From assembly GCA_027452205.1 (NCBI GenBank), contig DAIDGV010000027.1, forward strand, positions 1-64,000: DNA of 64,000 nucleotides. The letters run 5' to 3'. The stretch comes from a candidate division FCPU426 bacterium (GTDB lineage Bacteria > Oederibacteriota > Muellerivitia > Muellerivitales > Muellerivitaceae). The position numbers were made by a program, and so were the translations under genes. The notes under the pieces were generated by a model. It was not told where the DNA came from. It worked only from the letters and a program-made list of their open reading frames with translations, and did not search any database. Shown here one piece after another: positions 1 to 12,045 of this stretch (its first letter is position 1; every line of letters starts with the position of its first letter).

Positions 1-125
1 CAGTTCGTTGGGCTATCTGCCGCCAGCACCAGAAGCTTGGATTTTAGAACCCAAGACCAAGCCTATGCCGCTAATGGGTTCCGCCAATTGGTCCTATGCT
101 GCTGTGAGATAGGAATTGGTACTAA
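1..125. other. Window edge, no intact gene
   Basis: All three forward frames were read. One is open but has no recognisable domain; a second stops at 110-112; the third, which later becomes the NHL frame, has stops at 45, 72, 105 and 123. It may be a decayed upstream part of the NHL-repeat gene that follows, or a gene end from outside the window. Nothing firm can be supported here. Confidence 0.4.
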
Positions 126-299
126 CTTTGGGGGCAGGTCAAGTTTTCTGGAACGACAGGGACTTACGTATGCCAGTTCGGTAGTTCGGGTACAGGAAAT
201 GGCATGTTCGATTGGCCTGAGGGTTTGGCGGTCGATTCATCCGCCAATGTTTATGTGACCGACAACATGAATAATCGAATTGAATATTTTATTCCCTAG
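126..299 (+). pseudogene. NHL-repeat protein C-terminal remnant
   Basis: The frame ending in TAG at 297-299 encodes one clean NHL beta-propeller repeat: GTYVCQFGSSG, then MFDWPEGLAVDSSANVYVTD, then NNRIEYF. NHL repeats form propeller blades in secreted or cytoplasmic scaffold proteins. The reading frame is closed by stops immediately upstream, so only about 58 residues remain open and no start with a ribosome-binding site is visible. Either the gene is a degraded remnant or a frameshift lies just upstream. The repeat itself is clear; whether the rest of the gene exists outside the window cannot be judged. Confidence 0.5.
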
Positions 300-383
300 G
301 ACATCTTGATAATCTGATTTTGATAAGTCTTTAGTGTCCTCCGGGAGTGTTTTGGTCATTATTTCATGATTGTGGGGTGGATT

Positions 384-785
384 ATGTCGATCAAGACCTC
401 TTTTGAGATGAGACTCGAATATCTTCGTTATATTGTGGAAGGTCCCTGGGACACTCTGGCAACTATCCAGGCGATCCGGCAAATGATGGAGATCGCCGCC
501 GAATATTCAGTGCGGAAGGTCTTGGTGGATGGGCGGTTGCTCACAGGGAACCCTTCTGAAAAGGACCGGATCGATCTCAGCAAAGCCGGGGCTGAAAAAT
601 ACAGTGAATTGGTCAGGTCGGGGGCGATGGGATATACCACCATTGCCTTTTTGATGCCGACGGAATTGATGAGTCCCATCAAGATCGGTCAGACGGTCGC
701 AAATCTTCAGGGTGTTCCGGTCAAGACTGTCTCGACCCTCGCTGAAGCCTTCCAATGGTTGGGTGTTCGACCAGACCTTGAATAG
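384..785 (+). CDS. STAS/SpoIIAA-like domain protein
   Basis: A 133-residue soluble protein. The ATG at 384 is preferred over the one at 366 because a GGGGTGG ribosome-binding site lies just before it. The alternating beta-alpha pattern (YLRYIVEGPWD, RKVLVDGRLL, MGYTTIAFL, GVPVKTVSTLAEAFQWLGV) and the length fit SpoIIAA-like/STAS proteins, which act as small regulatory or lipid-binding modules. No phosphorylatable DSSG-type motif is evident, so an anti-anti-sigma role is not supported. It stands alone, with an intrinsic terminator about 85 bp downstream. The fold assignment is by pattern only. Confidence 0.55.
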   Translation: MSIKTSFEMRLEYLRYIVEGPWDTLATIQAIRQMMEIAAEYSVRKVLVDGRLLTGNPSEKDRIDLSKAGAEKYSELVRSGAMGYTTIAFLMPTELMSPIKIGQTVANLQGVPVKTVSTLAEAFQWLGVRPDLE

Positions 786-868
786 CCTAAATAATAAGGG
801 TTTTTGGGCGCCTAACTTGACGCTATCCCCTTATAAGCCCGATAATAAGGCCGTGACCCCCTGAACCT

Positions 869-902
869 CCTTTTCCCATCTGTTCGGAAAAGGGGGTTTT
901 TT
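869..902 (+). terminator. Intrinsic terminator after STAS-like gene
   Basis: An 8-bp stem CCTTTTCC/GGAAAAGG with a 9-base loop is followed by GGG and a run of six T. It separates the STAS-like gene from the phoH operon. Confidence 0.7.
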
Positions 903-972
903 GATTTAACCCGCCGTTGACCCGAGGGGTCTTAAAAAGGCTGAAAATCGGTGGGTATTTTGGAGGAAGTCC

Positions 973-1964
<992 letters not shown>

Positions 1965-1968
<4 letters not shown>

Positions 1969-2419
1969 AACTCCAGGTCCGCGTTTCGGTCAAACCCGCT
2001 CCCGTGCCCGCTGCTTGGTTGAAACTATTGGCGTCCAAGACCGTGAAAAAAGTGAAAGGCTCCGCCTTCGAGAAAAAAGCCGAGTTGTCGGTGGTGCTGA
2101 CCGGCGACGGGGAAGTGAAAAAACTGAACAAGGCTTACCGGGGCAAGGACAAAACGACCGATGTGCTTTCCTTCCCGCTATTGGAAGGGAAGAAGTTCCC
2201 CAAGAACCCCAAAGGGCAGGTCCTGTTGGGGGATGTAGTGGTCAGCGTGCCGCAGACGAAGCGGCAGGCCAAAGCCAACGGGAAGTCCTTCGGTTCGGAG
2301 TTGGCGCTGTTGATAACCCACGGGGTGCTGCACTTGCTGGGTTATGACCATGTGACCTTGGCGCAGGAAAAGAAAATGTTCCGCTTGCAAGAACGCATCG
2401 TGAAGGAATTTGGATACTA

Positions 2420-2420
<1 letters not shown>
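1965..2420 (+). CDS. ybeY: Endoribonuclease YbeY (16S rRNA maturation)
   Basis: A 151-residue YbeY single-strand endoribonuclease, which takes part in 16S rRNA 3' end maturation and 70S ribosome quality control. The zinc-binding signature HGVLHLLGYDH is at about residues 114-124, and the conserved TDVLSFPL segment lies near 65. Its ATG overlaps the phoH stop (ATGA) and its TAA overlaps the start of the next gene, so it sits in a tightly coupled operon phoH-ybeY-corC, as in many bacteria. Length and motifs are normal. Confidence 0.95.
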
Positions 2421-3849
<1,429 letters not shown>

Positions 3850-3853
<4 letters not shown>

Positions 3854-3933
3854 AATATCTGGACTGTCACAACCCCTCGATTCGCTTCGTCTCTTCGGGG
3901 CAAATCCTTCGTATTTCTCAGAGGCATGAATGA
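3850..3933 (+). pseudogene. Vestigial PHP gene start, 27-codon ORF
   Basis: A 27-residue reading frame begins at an ATG overlapping the corC stop (ATGA). Its first eight residues, MKYLDCHN, are the same as those of the intact PHP gene 80 bp downstream, but the codons differ at four synonymous positions. After residue 8 the frame runs through a palindromic repeat and ends in a TGA that overlaps the ATG of the intact gene. This looks like the ancestral start, displaced by an 80-bp insertion, with translational coupling kept through both overlaps. It is unlikely to make a functional peptide. Confidence 0.6.
3872..3904. repeat. Palindromic element E1 at PHP gene start
   Basis: A 33-base imperfect palindrome beginning ACCCCTCGAT and ending CGGGGCAAA lies between two copies of the PHP gene start. 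Aligned with the reverse complement of the element after carA (14507-14539), 25 of 33 bases agree by my hand count. This makes it one copy of a small dispersed palindromic repeat. Confidence 0.65.
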
Positions 3934-4697
3934 AATACTTGGATTGCCACAACCATACCGCCGAATGGAGTGATGGCCGCCAATCCATCGAACAGGTCAT
4001 CGAAAAAGCCAAGTTAGAAGGGGTGCGGGTGGGGCTGTCGGACCATGCGGGTTTGACCGAATACCTCAATAGCAACGACCGGCTTCTGGCCTACGCGGAC
4101 TTCCTGAGCCAATATCCGGTGGCCCGGGGTTTGGAAATGGACCTGGGGCGCAACTTTTTAGTCGCTCCGACTACCCGGGAAAAATTCGACTATATGATCG
4201 GATCGGTCCACGGCATGTCGGTGGAAGGAGTCCAACTGAACTTCGGCCAACTGATCGCCTGGACCAAGGGCGAGATGCCCAACTACAACCCCATGCAGCA
4301 ACTGAAGAGCCTTGACAGCTTCTTCAAAGCCCACTTGGCCCTACTTGAAAAAGAATACAGCGCCCAAAAATACGACATCCTGGGTCACCCGACCATGCTG
4401 CCGCCCTTGGCGTTGGGCAAACCGGAGGATGTTTTCCCTGAGTGGTGGGAAGACCAATTCCTGGCCCTGCTCAAGAAACATGATGTGGCCTTGGAGATAT
4501 CTAGCCGCTGGAAGACACCTTATGACCGCCTGATGAAAAAAGGTGTGGAAGCGGGGGTGAAGTTCTCGGTCGGCTCTGATGGGCACGACACCGCTAAGAC
4601 CTGTGTGTTGGATTACCCCAAAGAGATGATGAGAAAGTTCGGGGTGAAGCCTGAAAGCCTTTTTGATATTCAAAGAAAAGTCGAAAACCTTAATTAG
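3930..4697 (+). CDS. PHP domain metal-dependent phosphoesterase
   Basis: A 255-residue PHP-fold hydrolase, related to histidinol-phosphatase-type phosphoesterases. Metal-ligand motifs are visible in order: DCHNHT at residues 5-10, LSDHAG near 36, SVHG near 93, DILGHP near 150 and SVGSDGHD near 215. The substrate cannot be told from sequence; no his operon is nearby, so histidinol-phosphatase is only a possibility. The start at 3930 overlaps the stop of the vestigial copy upstream. The stop runs straight into a palindromic intercistronic element that fills the gap to era. Confidence 0.85.
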   Translation: MKYLDCHNHTAEWSDGRQSIEQVIEKAKLEGVRVGLSDHAGLTEYLNSNDRLLAYADFLSQYPVARGLEMDLGRNFLVAPTTREKFDYMIGSVHGMSVEGVQLNFGQLIAWTKGEMPNYNPMQQLKSLDSFFKAHLALLEKEYSAQKYDILGHPTMLPPLALGKPEDVFPEWWEDQFLALLKKHDVALEISSRWKTPYDRLMKKGVEAGVKFSVGSDGHDTAKTCVLDYPKEMMRKFGVKPESLFDIQRKVENLN

Positions 4698-4790
4698 CCA
4701 CAGATGCAGGGGATACATAGGATGAAAAACGAAAATAAGAATTTTTTAAAACGATACGTTGTCAACGTTCATCCGCGTTCATCTGTAGGC
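4696..4790. repeat. Intercistronic palindromic element A (CCACAGATG type)
   Basis: The element begins at the PHP stop codon with AGCCACAGATGCAGGGGAT and ends with GTTCATCTGTAGG six bases before the era ATG. The arms are inverted copies (CCACAGATG against CATCTGTAG) around an AT-rich centre. Its left arm matches the reverse complement of the right arm of element B (CCACAGATGCAGGGG in both). The element supplies the leader of era, and no good ribosome-binding site lies between it and the start. Confidence 0.7.
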
Positions 4791-4795
4791 GCGAT

Positions 4796-5710
4796 ATGAG
4801 CGCTTCACATCCTCTTTGCGGTGCTATCGCGGTAACGGGCCGGCCCAACGCGGGCAAGTCCACCTTCCTCAACTCGGTCCTTCAGACTAAGGTCGCCATC
4901 GTTTCGCCCCGGCCCCAAACCACCCGGGGTTCTATGGCGGGCATCTACCTGGATGATGATTGCCAGATCGTTTTTTACGATACGCCGGGTATCCACCAAC
5001 CCAAGAACAAACTGTCCCAATATATGCTTCACCAGGTCGAAGAGGTCCTTCGCGGCGCCGAAGGGGCCTTGTTCCTCATTGACGTTCGGGAAGGGCTGAC
5101 CGAAGAGGACCATTTAGTGGCCGAGTGGCTGCAGAAGACCCAAAAGCCCGTTTGGGTGGTGCTGAACAAGGTGGATGGGGTTTTGGACGACAAGATCCAG
5201 GTAATCGAAAACAAGATCAAGGAAGAATGGCCGAACTGGCCCATCCTGCGCATGGCGGCCATTTCGGGCCGGGGTGTGAAGGAGATTGTGGCCGAGGTCA
5301 AAAAGGCACTGCCCCGCCAGCCCTATCTTTTCCCCGAAGACGAGTTGACCGACAAGACCTTGCGGGAGATGGCGTCGGAGATGATCCGAGAACAGTGTTT
5401 CTTGAAGTTGAAGGACGAGATCCCTTATGGCGTGGCCGTGCTGATCGACAGCTTCGAGGAAAAGGAAGAACCGGAGCCGGTCGTCATCAAGGCGACCCTT
5501 TTCGTGGAAAAGGACAGCCAGAAGGGCATCGTGATCGGCGCGAGCGGACAGCAATTGAAGGCCCTTGGAAGCGCTTCCAGGGTGGAGATCGAGAAATTAG
5601 TGGGGCGAAAAGTGTTCCTGGAGCTTTGGGTGAAAGTCCTTAAAAATTGGCGCAAGGATGAAGATGTGTTAAAACGTTTGGGCTATTCCGTGCCCAAAAA
5701 GGGGAAATAA
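4796..5710 (+). CDS. era: GTPase Era
   Basis: Era GTPase, 304 residues, needed for 30S subunit assembly through binding near the 16S rRNA 3' end. G1 GRPNAGKS is at 15-22, G3 DTPG at 62-65 and G4 NKVD near 123. The C-terminal KH domain carries the GASGQQLK loop near 245. The family length is about 300. The start lacks a clear Shine-Dalgarno because a palindromic element ends just upstream; expression probably relies on read-through from the phoH-ybeY operon. It overlaps pyk at TAATG. Confidence 0.97.
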   Translation: MSASHPLCGAIAVTGRPNAGKSTFLNSVLQTKVAIVSPRPQTTRGSMAGIYLDDDCQIVFYDTPGIHQPKNKLSQYMLHQVEEVLRGAEGALFLIDVREGLTEEDHLVAEWLQKTQKPVWVVLNKVDGVLDDKIQVIENKIKEEWPNWPILRMAAISGRGVKEIVAEVKKALPRQPYLFPEDELTDKTLREMASEMIREQCFLKLKDEIPYGVAVLIDSFEEKEEPEPVVIKATLFVEKDSQKGIVIGASGQQLKALGSASRVEIEKLVGRKVFLELWVKVLKNWRKDEDVLKRLGYSVPKKGK

Positions 5711-6771
5711 TGAAAAAATATAAACAGCTCAAGACCCAGATCGTTTGCACCGTTGGCCCGGCCTGCCGGACCGAGAGGATCTTGCGTCAAATGATGCAGA
5801 ACGGCATGACGGTGGCCCGGTTGAACTTCGCCCATGGCGATTTCGAGCAACATGGACGGGATATCGCGACGGTCCGTAAAGCGGCCAAGTCCCTGGGCCG
5901 TGAATGTGTCATCCTCATCGATCTGCCGGGCCCCAAGATCCGCTTGGGCCAACTGGCCAAGGAGCCTATTAGCCTCAACGTGGGCGATCAATTGCGCCTG
6001 ACCACCGAGAATATCAAGGGCACCAAAAAACTCATTCCGGTCAATTACGAACAGATCACCAAGAGCGTCAAGAAGGGCGGCTTGGTCTATTTGAACGATG
6101 GATTTGTGCAGTTGCGGGTTTTGGAAGTGGGCGCCAAGGAAGTGAAGTGCCGGGTGCTCATCGGCGGCGAGCTTTATTCCCACAAGGGCCTGAACCTGCC
6201 CGAGGCCAAGATGTTCGTGGAACCCATTACCGAACACGACCTGAAATGCCTGGATTTTGGCCTGAAGGAAGGCGTGGATCTTTACGGCGTTTCTTTCGTT
6301 GAAAAGGCCGAGGATATCCTGAAGTTGAAAGCCTATGCCAAGGCCAAGGGTTATAACGCCCGCACGGTCGCTAAGATCGAACGCCAGGAAGCGGTGGCCA
6401 ACATCAGCTCCATCATGCGGGTGACCGACGCCATCATGGTGGCCCGGGGCGACCTGGGCGTGCAGATCCCCATCGAGGATGTGCCGGTGGTTCAAAAGCG
6501 CCTGATCTACCTATCCAACCGCAAAGGGGTTTCGGTCATTACGGCCACCCAGATGCTAGAATCCATGGTCCATAACATCCGCCCCACCCGGGCGGAGGTC
6601 ACCGACGTGGCCAACGCCATTTTTGACGGCACCGACGCGGTGATGCTGTCCGAAGAGACGGCCATGGGCGAATATCCGGCCCAAGCGGTGGAGATGATGT
6701 CCAAAGTGGTCCAGACGGTCGAGGACTTCCTCAGCGCTAAGTCGGACCGGTTCCTGCGGGGTATTTTTTAA
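5710..6771 (+). CDS. pyk: Pyruvate kinase lacking C-terminal domain
   Basis: Pyruvate kinase, phosphoenolpyruvate + ADP to pyruvate + ATP. Substrate and metal motifs are present: ARLNFAHG near 37, [12 protein letters not shown] near 77, VAKIERQE near 222 and [12 protein letters not shown] near 243. The barrel ends with [10 protein letters not shown] near 320. At 353 residues the protein stops at the end of the A domain and lacks the ~110-residue C domain that usually forms the allosteric site and tetramer interface. The following 200 bp contain a palindromic element and no remnant of a C domain. A catalytically competent, unregulated short form is the simplest reading. Translation is coupled to era. 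Confidence 0.9.
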   Translation: MKKYKQLKTQIVCTVGPACRTERILRQMMQNGMTVARLNFAHGDFEQHGRDIATVRKAAKSLGRECVILIDLPGPKIRLGQLAKEPISLNVGDQLRLTTENIKGTKKLIPVNYEQITKSVKKGGLVYLNDGFVQLRVLEVGAKEVKCRVLIGGELYSHKGLNLPEAKMFVEPITEHDLKCLDFGLKEGVDLYGVSFVEKAEDILKLKAYAKAKGYNARTVAKIERQEAVANISSIMRVTDAIMVARGDLGVQIPIEDVPVVQKRLIYLSNRKGVSVITATQMLESMVHNIRPTRAEVTDVANAIFDGTDAVMLSEETAMGEYPAQAVEMMSKVVQTVEDFLSAKSDRFLRGIF

Positions 6772-6794
6772 ATTTAAAAACCGAACCTCTTTTT

Positions 6795-6881
6795 AGCCAC
6801 GGATTCATTGGATAAAAGGGATAAACATGAATCTTTCAGTTTTGTCTTTTGCCATCCAATTCAACCCCTGCATCTGTGGCC
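6795..6881. repeat. Intercistronic palindromic element B (CCACAGATG type)
   Basis: Left arm AGCCACGGATTCATTGGAT and right arm CCTGCATCTGTGGCC form an imperfect inverted repeat of about 87 bp, 23 bp after the pyk stop. The right arm, read in reverse, repeats the left arm of element A over about 15 bases. The remaining ~100 bp to the next gene show nothing further beyond its ribosome-binding site. Confidence 0.65.
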
Positions 6882-6985
6882 AAAGCAGGTTTTGCCTTTT
6901 AGTTTTTTGAGCTAGGGCGTACCTGGAAATCGGGCGGTGGATGGTTTACCTTAATCTCCGCTGATATCCCTGCTCGGAGCCTTTC

Positions 6986-7330
6986 ATGAAGATCACGGTC
7001 TACCAAAAACCAACCTGTACCACCTGCCGCCAGGTCTATAACGCCTTGAAAGAAAGCGGCGTGGAGATGGAAGCGGTCAATTACTACATCGAACCCCTTT
7101 CTGAAGCAAAGCTCAAAGAACTCGTCAAAAAGATGGGCATCAAGGCCAGCGAACTCTTCCGAAAAAAAGAGGATTACAAAGACCTGGGTTTGGCCGACAA
7201 GGAAGTTTCGGATGATGAGGCCATCCGGCTCATGATCAAACACCCGGACTTGATGCAAAGACCCATCGTTGAAAAGAGCACGAAGGCCATCCTGGCCCGG
7301 CCCGCCGAACGCCTCAAAGAGATCCTGTAA
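6986..7330 (+). CDS. ArsC/Spx/YffB family thioredoxin-fold protein
   Basis: A 114-residue ArsC-family protein. The N-terminal KPTCTTCRQV carries a CxxC pair (residues 10 and 13) followed by Arg, and the RPIV segment near residue 91 is the family's second signature. The CxxC arrangement is closer to the YffB/Spx-like branch than to classical arsenate reductase, whose catalytic Cys is followed by GTSRN; arsenate reduction is therefore uncertain, and no ars genes are nearby. Start ATG 6986 follows GGAG. The next gene starts five bases after its stop. Confidence 0.8.
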   Translation: MKITVYQKPTCTTCRQVYNALKESGVEMEAVNYYIEPLSEAKLKELVKKMGIKASELFRKKEDYKDLGLADKEVSDDEAIRLMIKHPDLMQRPIVEKSTKAILARPAERLKEIL

Positions 7331-7335
7331 ACCCC

Positions 7336-8178
7336 ATGAACTTTCCCTTCGTCCTGGTCCTAGCCCTCCTTTTCATTGCTGTCTGGGCGTTGGTGTCTTA
7401 TTTCCTGATGCGCATCAACCGTCAGAACCGAACGGATAAACAAGCCAAGGTCGTCCAACCGGCTTTCCGTCTGGCGGACCAATGGATCATGGAATCCCAG
7501 CGCAAGATCGAGCAATTCATCGAAAGCGCCGAGGCTCCTTTAGGAACCGCCCAGCACGAGCTTTTGGAATTGCGGCTGGAGGCGGGCCGTTTGCCCCAAG
7601 GGGTGAAGAATCTGCGCACCCTTCGGGAATCCTTGGTGGGCCATATCCGTCCCCTAACCTTGTCCAAACCCCTGGGGGAGATCGTCGGTCTTTATCTGTC
7701 CCCGGCGAATTTTCAGCCCGAAGGACCCGGCTTTGTTTACCTGAAGACGGCCATGGGTATGGTGCCGGTCTTGGAAGCGCCAAAGTCCGGGGCTATAACC
7801 GACGCTGAAATGAAAGGCTGGCTTAATCGTTTATCGACCCACGCCAACTCGACCATCGGAGGGTTCCTTTATTTCGCCGGGGAAGAGAACTACCGCACTT
7901 TTGAAGCGAACAAGGCTTGGGCCGACGCTTTACGCAATCACCGGCTGATGGCGCTGGATTTTAAAGGTCTGACAGCTTTGCTCATCTCCCTCAAAGTAAG
8001 CCATGAGACCAACCAGATGCTTCAGGTATTCCAAACCGGTGTGCAGAACACGGTTCCCTTGGTGGGTCAGTCCGACAAAATGGGAGCGGCCCTGACATCT
8101 CTCGGCGCCAGTGTTTTGAACGCTCAAAGCGCGCTAGAGGGCGGTGTGCCGAGTCCTTCGAAGGAGGTAAAGGAATGA
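7336..8178 (+). CDS. Membrane-anchored protein of unknown function
   Basis: A 280-residue protein with one strongly hydrophobic N-terminal helix (about residues 4-24) ending in MRINRQNR, so it is probably anchored with a cytoplasmic C-terminal part. The remainder is soluble, mixed alpha/beta, without motifs I recognise. It overlaps the DUF1499 gene downstream (ATGA at 8175), so the two are probably made together, and lies five bases after the ArsC-like gene. No function is proposed. Confidence 0.6.
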   Translation: MNFPFVLVLALLFIAVWALVSYFLMRINRQNRTDKQAKVVQPAFRLADQWIMESQRKIEQFIESAEAPLGTAQHELLELRLEAGRLPQGVKNLRTLRESLVGHIRPLTLSKPLGEIVGLYLSPANFQPEGPGFVYLKTAMGMVPVLEAPKSGAITDAEMKGWLNRLSTHANSTIGGFLYFAGEENYRTFEANKAWADALRNHRLMALDFKGLTALLISLKVSHETNQMLQVFQTGVQNTVPLVGQSDKMGAALTSLGASVLNAQSALEGGVPSPSKEVKE

Positions 8179-8552
8179 GCTTTAAAGATTGGCTGACAAA
8201 ACGCATGTATGTGACCGCGCCCACCGATAAAGACCCTTTTTTCCATCCCCGGGCCTATGCCAAGACCAAAGCGGAAGTAGTAGCGATCGTTCATGAGATA
8301 TTGAAAGAATTGCCGCAATGGAAGCTGGAAGAATATAAAGAGATCCAAGGCCGGTTCCGCATCGTGCGTTGGACCAGTCCGCTGCCTTTCGCTGATGATA
8401 TCGACATCTATGTGGTGCAAGGTCATGACGGTATCACTCGGGTCGAAGTGATCGGGCAGACCCGGGTGGGCGCAAGGGACTGGGGCCGTAATAAGCGCAA
8501 TCTAAGGGGGTTTTTGTTGAAGCTCGACGACTTCATGAATAAAGACCGATAA
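8175..8552 (+). CDS. DUF1499-like protein
   Basis: A 125-residue protein resembling the DUF1499 family: a short polypeptide with the FRIVRWTSPLPFADDIDIYVV core and a VIGQTRVGARDWGRNKRNLRGFLLKL end, in which the conserved SR/ARxDWGxN-type signature can be read. The function of the family is unknown. The start overlaps the upstream gene and is preceded by GAAGGAGG. It converges on the minus-strand membrane gene with only two bases between the stop codons. Confidence 0.65.
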   Translation: MSFKDWLTKRMYVTAPTDKDPFFHPRAYAKTKAEVVAIVHEILKELPQWKLEEYKEIQGRFRIVRWTSPLPFADDIDIYVVQGHDGITRVEVIGQTRVGARDWGRNKRNLRGFLLKLDDFMNKDR

Positions 8553-8554
8553 AC

Positions 8555-10192
8555 TTACTTTTTTCCTAAGTCCGTGAATCGATAAACGTTGAAAAAAGCG
8601 CATCCGAAGATCCTGTGTGGCCTTACGGTACGATGATAGTGTTCTTCCATACCCCGGATGTAAAAGCAGCCTTCGTCGGGGTTGCAGATCATGAAAATGT
8701 CAGGTCTGTCCACGATGTCTGTGAAAAGATCCTTTATCTGAAAATGCTTCAACATATCCTCTCCGACCGGGGTCCTTTCGAACTCGTGCATTCCGAATAT
8801 ATTAATTTTCCGGAAGATCTCAAAATCGCCCAATGCATTCAAGTTTTCGTAAGGCAGAGTATTGTGCCAAATAACATAAAGTTGGTCCGGTGTGTCGGAT
8901 AATTTTTGAAGACAAGAATCGACATATGGTTCCAGGTCTCTCTTGTATTGATTAACCTTGTACTGGTTCGAAAAAAAGATCATGGCAAAAGTGAAGAGCG
9001 ATATGACTGCTAGTTTTTGCGTCTTTGTCAGAGCAGGTGATGTCGATGGACTTGAGGCCAGGTAAATCATTGTATGGGGAATGAAGGCCAAAAGCGGCTC
9101 GAATATCCAGGGCGGCGATTTCATGAGAAAGAACAGAAGGACATAAATCAAGAAAATGAAGAAGGTCATGATGCTCAGGATGAGCCATTCCTTCAGGACG
9201 AACAACGAGAGACAAAGGCAAGCAAGGTAAATAAGGTGGTCGGTCGGATCTGTCATGATCTGATCCAAAGGTTCGATAGGGTTCTGTTTTTTCCAATCGA
9301 AAGTCGGAAAGGAATTGGTAATGGATTCGAAGTTCTTAATGCTAAACCGGGATTTGTCCAAGAAGCACCAGTTATCAAAAAGGTCCACGTCGTTGCGGGA
9401 CCAATGGATTGAATCGAAGAGAGTTTTTTTTTGCTCGTCATATTTCAGAAAGCGGAAAGAAATGAGTTCACCAATAGCGGAGTTGAACGACTGGAATTCG
9501 TTCCAAGCTGGGTGCTTTGCATAATACTGGCTATCATGAGTGGAACAAGCCAGGATGGTGATGAAGGCCGTTGTCAGGGCTACCTTACTAGTTACTGGAA
9601 GAGAACGGCTTTTTTTGAGGAAGAATTCGTGGATGACGAGAGGCAGTACTGCTAGACAGCCCAATTCGAACATCATGGGTCGTAAAATATAGCTGGAGAG
9701 AAAACAAAAAAAGACAAGAATTCCCCCGGCTCCGTCAGTAGGTTTTTCCTTGTGATTGGCCAAAAGTAGAAAAAGTCCACCTTGGAAAACAAAAAAGGAC
9801 GAGGCCGTGAATTCCAGGGTCAAGATGAACCGAGTATCGATAAGAAAAAAACAAACCGCGAAGAGGTAGGAAGACAAAACGGGCCTGTTGCGATAATAAA
9901 GGGCTGCTAAAAATGCCCATGTTCCCAGATAACAACTGGTCAAAAGGAATAATCCGTGCCAAGGAATGTGGGGCTGCCAAAGGTACATGTGCTTCAGGAT
10001 GGATCCGTACAGAATGTTCATCCAATAGATATTCTCGTAGGGTTTTAAAGCTAGACCTATGCCCTTGGTGACGAGGATTGTGAAAACATCATCGTCGGTC
10101 ATGAAGTAAGCGTGCATGGAAAGCACGCCGAAAAGGAATCCGAAAAGAGAGGCTGTGAACAAAAAGGATATTCCAAGGGAGTGTTTTTTCAT
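8555..10192 (-). CDS. Polytopic membrane protein, unknown, AT-richer
   Basis: A 545-residue integral membrane protein with roughly 9-11 hydrophobic helices spread over residues 8-400, then a soluble C-terminal domain of about 130 residues with several Cys and His. The layout (loop with D-D-D near residue 33, many short helices, C-terminal extracytoplasmic domain) recalls GT-C-type glycosyltransferases or O-antigen-type enzymes, but I see no decisive motif. The coding sequence is noticeably richer in A/T than its neighbours, and it is the only gene on this strand for 24 kb, both consistent with acquisition. It lies back to back with the pyr promoter. Confidence 0.6.
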   Translation of the reverse strand: MKKHSLGISFLFTASLFGFLFGVLSMHAYFMTDDDVFTILVTKGIGLALKPYENIYWMNILYGSILKHMYLWQPHIPWHGLFLLTSCYLGTWAFLAALYYRNRPVLSSYLFAVCFFLIDTRFILTLEFTASSFFVFQGGLFLLLANHKEKPTDGAGGILVFFCFLSSYILRPMMFELGCLAVLPLVIHEFFLKKSRSLPVTSKVALTTAFITILACSTHDSQYYAKHPAWNEFQSFNSAIGELISFRFLKYDEQKKTLFDSIHWSRNDVDLFDNWCFLDKSRFSIKNFESITNSFPTFDWKKQNPIEPLDQIMTDPTDHLIYLACLCLSLFVLKEWLILSIMTFFIFLIYVLLFFLMKSPPWIFEPLLAFIPHTMIYLASSPSTSPALTKTQKLAVISLFTFAMIFFSNQYKVNQYKRDLEPYVDSCLQKLSDTPDQLYVIWHNTLPYENLNALGDFEIFRKINIFGMHEFERTPVGEDMLKHFQIKDLFTDIVDRPDIFMICNPDEGCFYIRGMEEHYHRTVRPHRIFGCAFFNVYRFTDLGKK

Positions 10193-10234
10193 TGTTTTGG
10201 AAATATATCAAATTCAGTCAAAGGCAGGGAGGAT

Positions 10235-11900
<1,666 letters not shown>

Positions 11901-12005
11901 TTAAGAATTAAGAATTTTAAATTATGAATTATGGAAAGTTTCAATTTGAACTTCGAAATTGAAACTCACAACAATTCTTAATTATTAATTCAAAAGTCTT
12001 AATTG
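11901..12005. repeat. AT-rich palindromic element F between pyrB and pyrC
   Basis: A ~105-bp imperfect inverted repeat, almost entirely A and T. Outer arms are AATTAAGAATT and AATTCTTAATTATTAATTC; the inner arms AGTTTCAATTT/AAATTGAAACT close on GAACTTCG. A shorter relative (GAATTCTTAATTATGAATT) follows groL at 45841. It interrupts an otherwise compact operon and may act as a transcript hairpin. Confidence 0.6.
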
Positions 12006-12045
12006 AGTGAAGCGAAGATCAAGTGCGCGAAAGGCGAGGTTTCAA

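Noticed and set aside
384-785. Anti-anti-sigma partner for the kinase/phosphatase at 60972
   Set aside because: The STAS-like protein lacks a recognisable phosphorylatable Ser motif and lies 60 kb away; linkage is not supported.
816-848. Promoter TTGACG...TAATAA before phoH
   Set aside because: The spacer is 20 bp and a terminator lies between it and phoH, so it was not annotated.
6986-7330. Arsenate reductase
   Set aside because: The active site is CxxC-R rather than the classical ArsC Cys motif, and no arsenic genes are nearby; only family-level naming is justified.
12007-12045. Upstream GTG start for pyrC
   Set aside because: It falls in the edge of the AT-rich element, adds 13 basic residues not expected in dihydroorotase, and lacks a ribosome-binding site; ATG 12046 has one.
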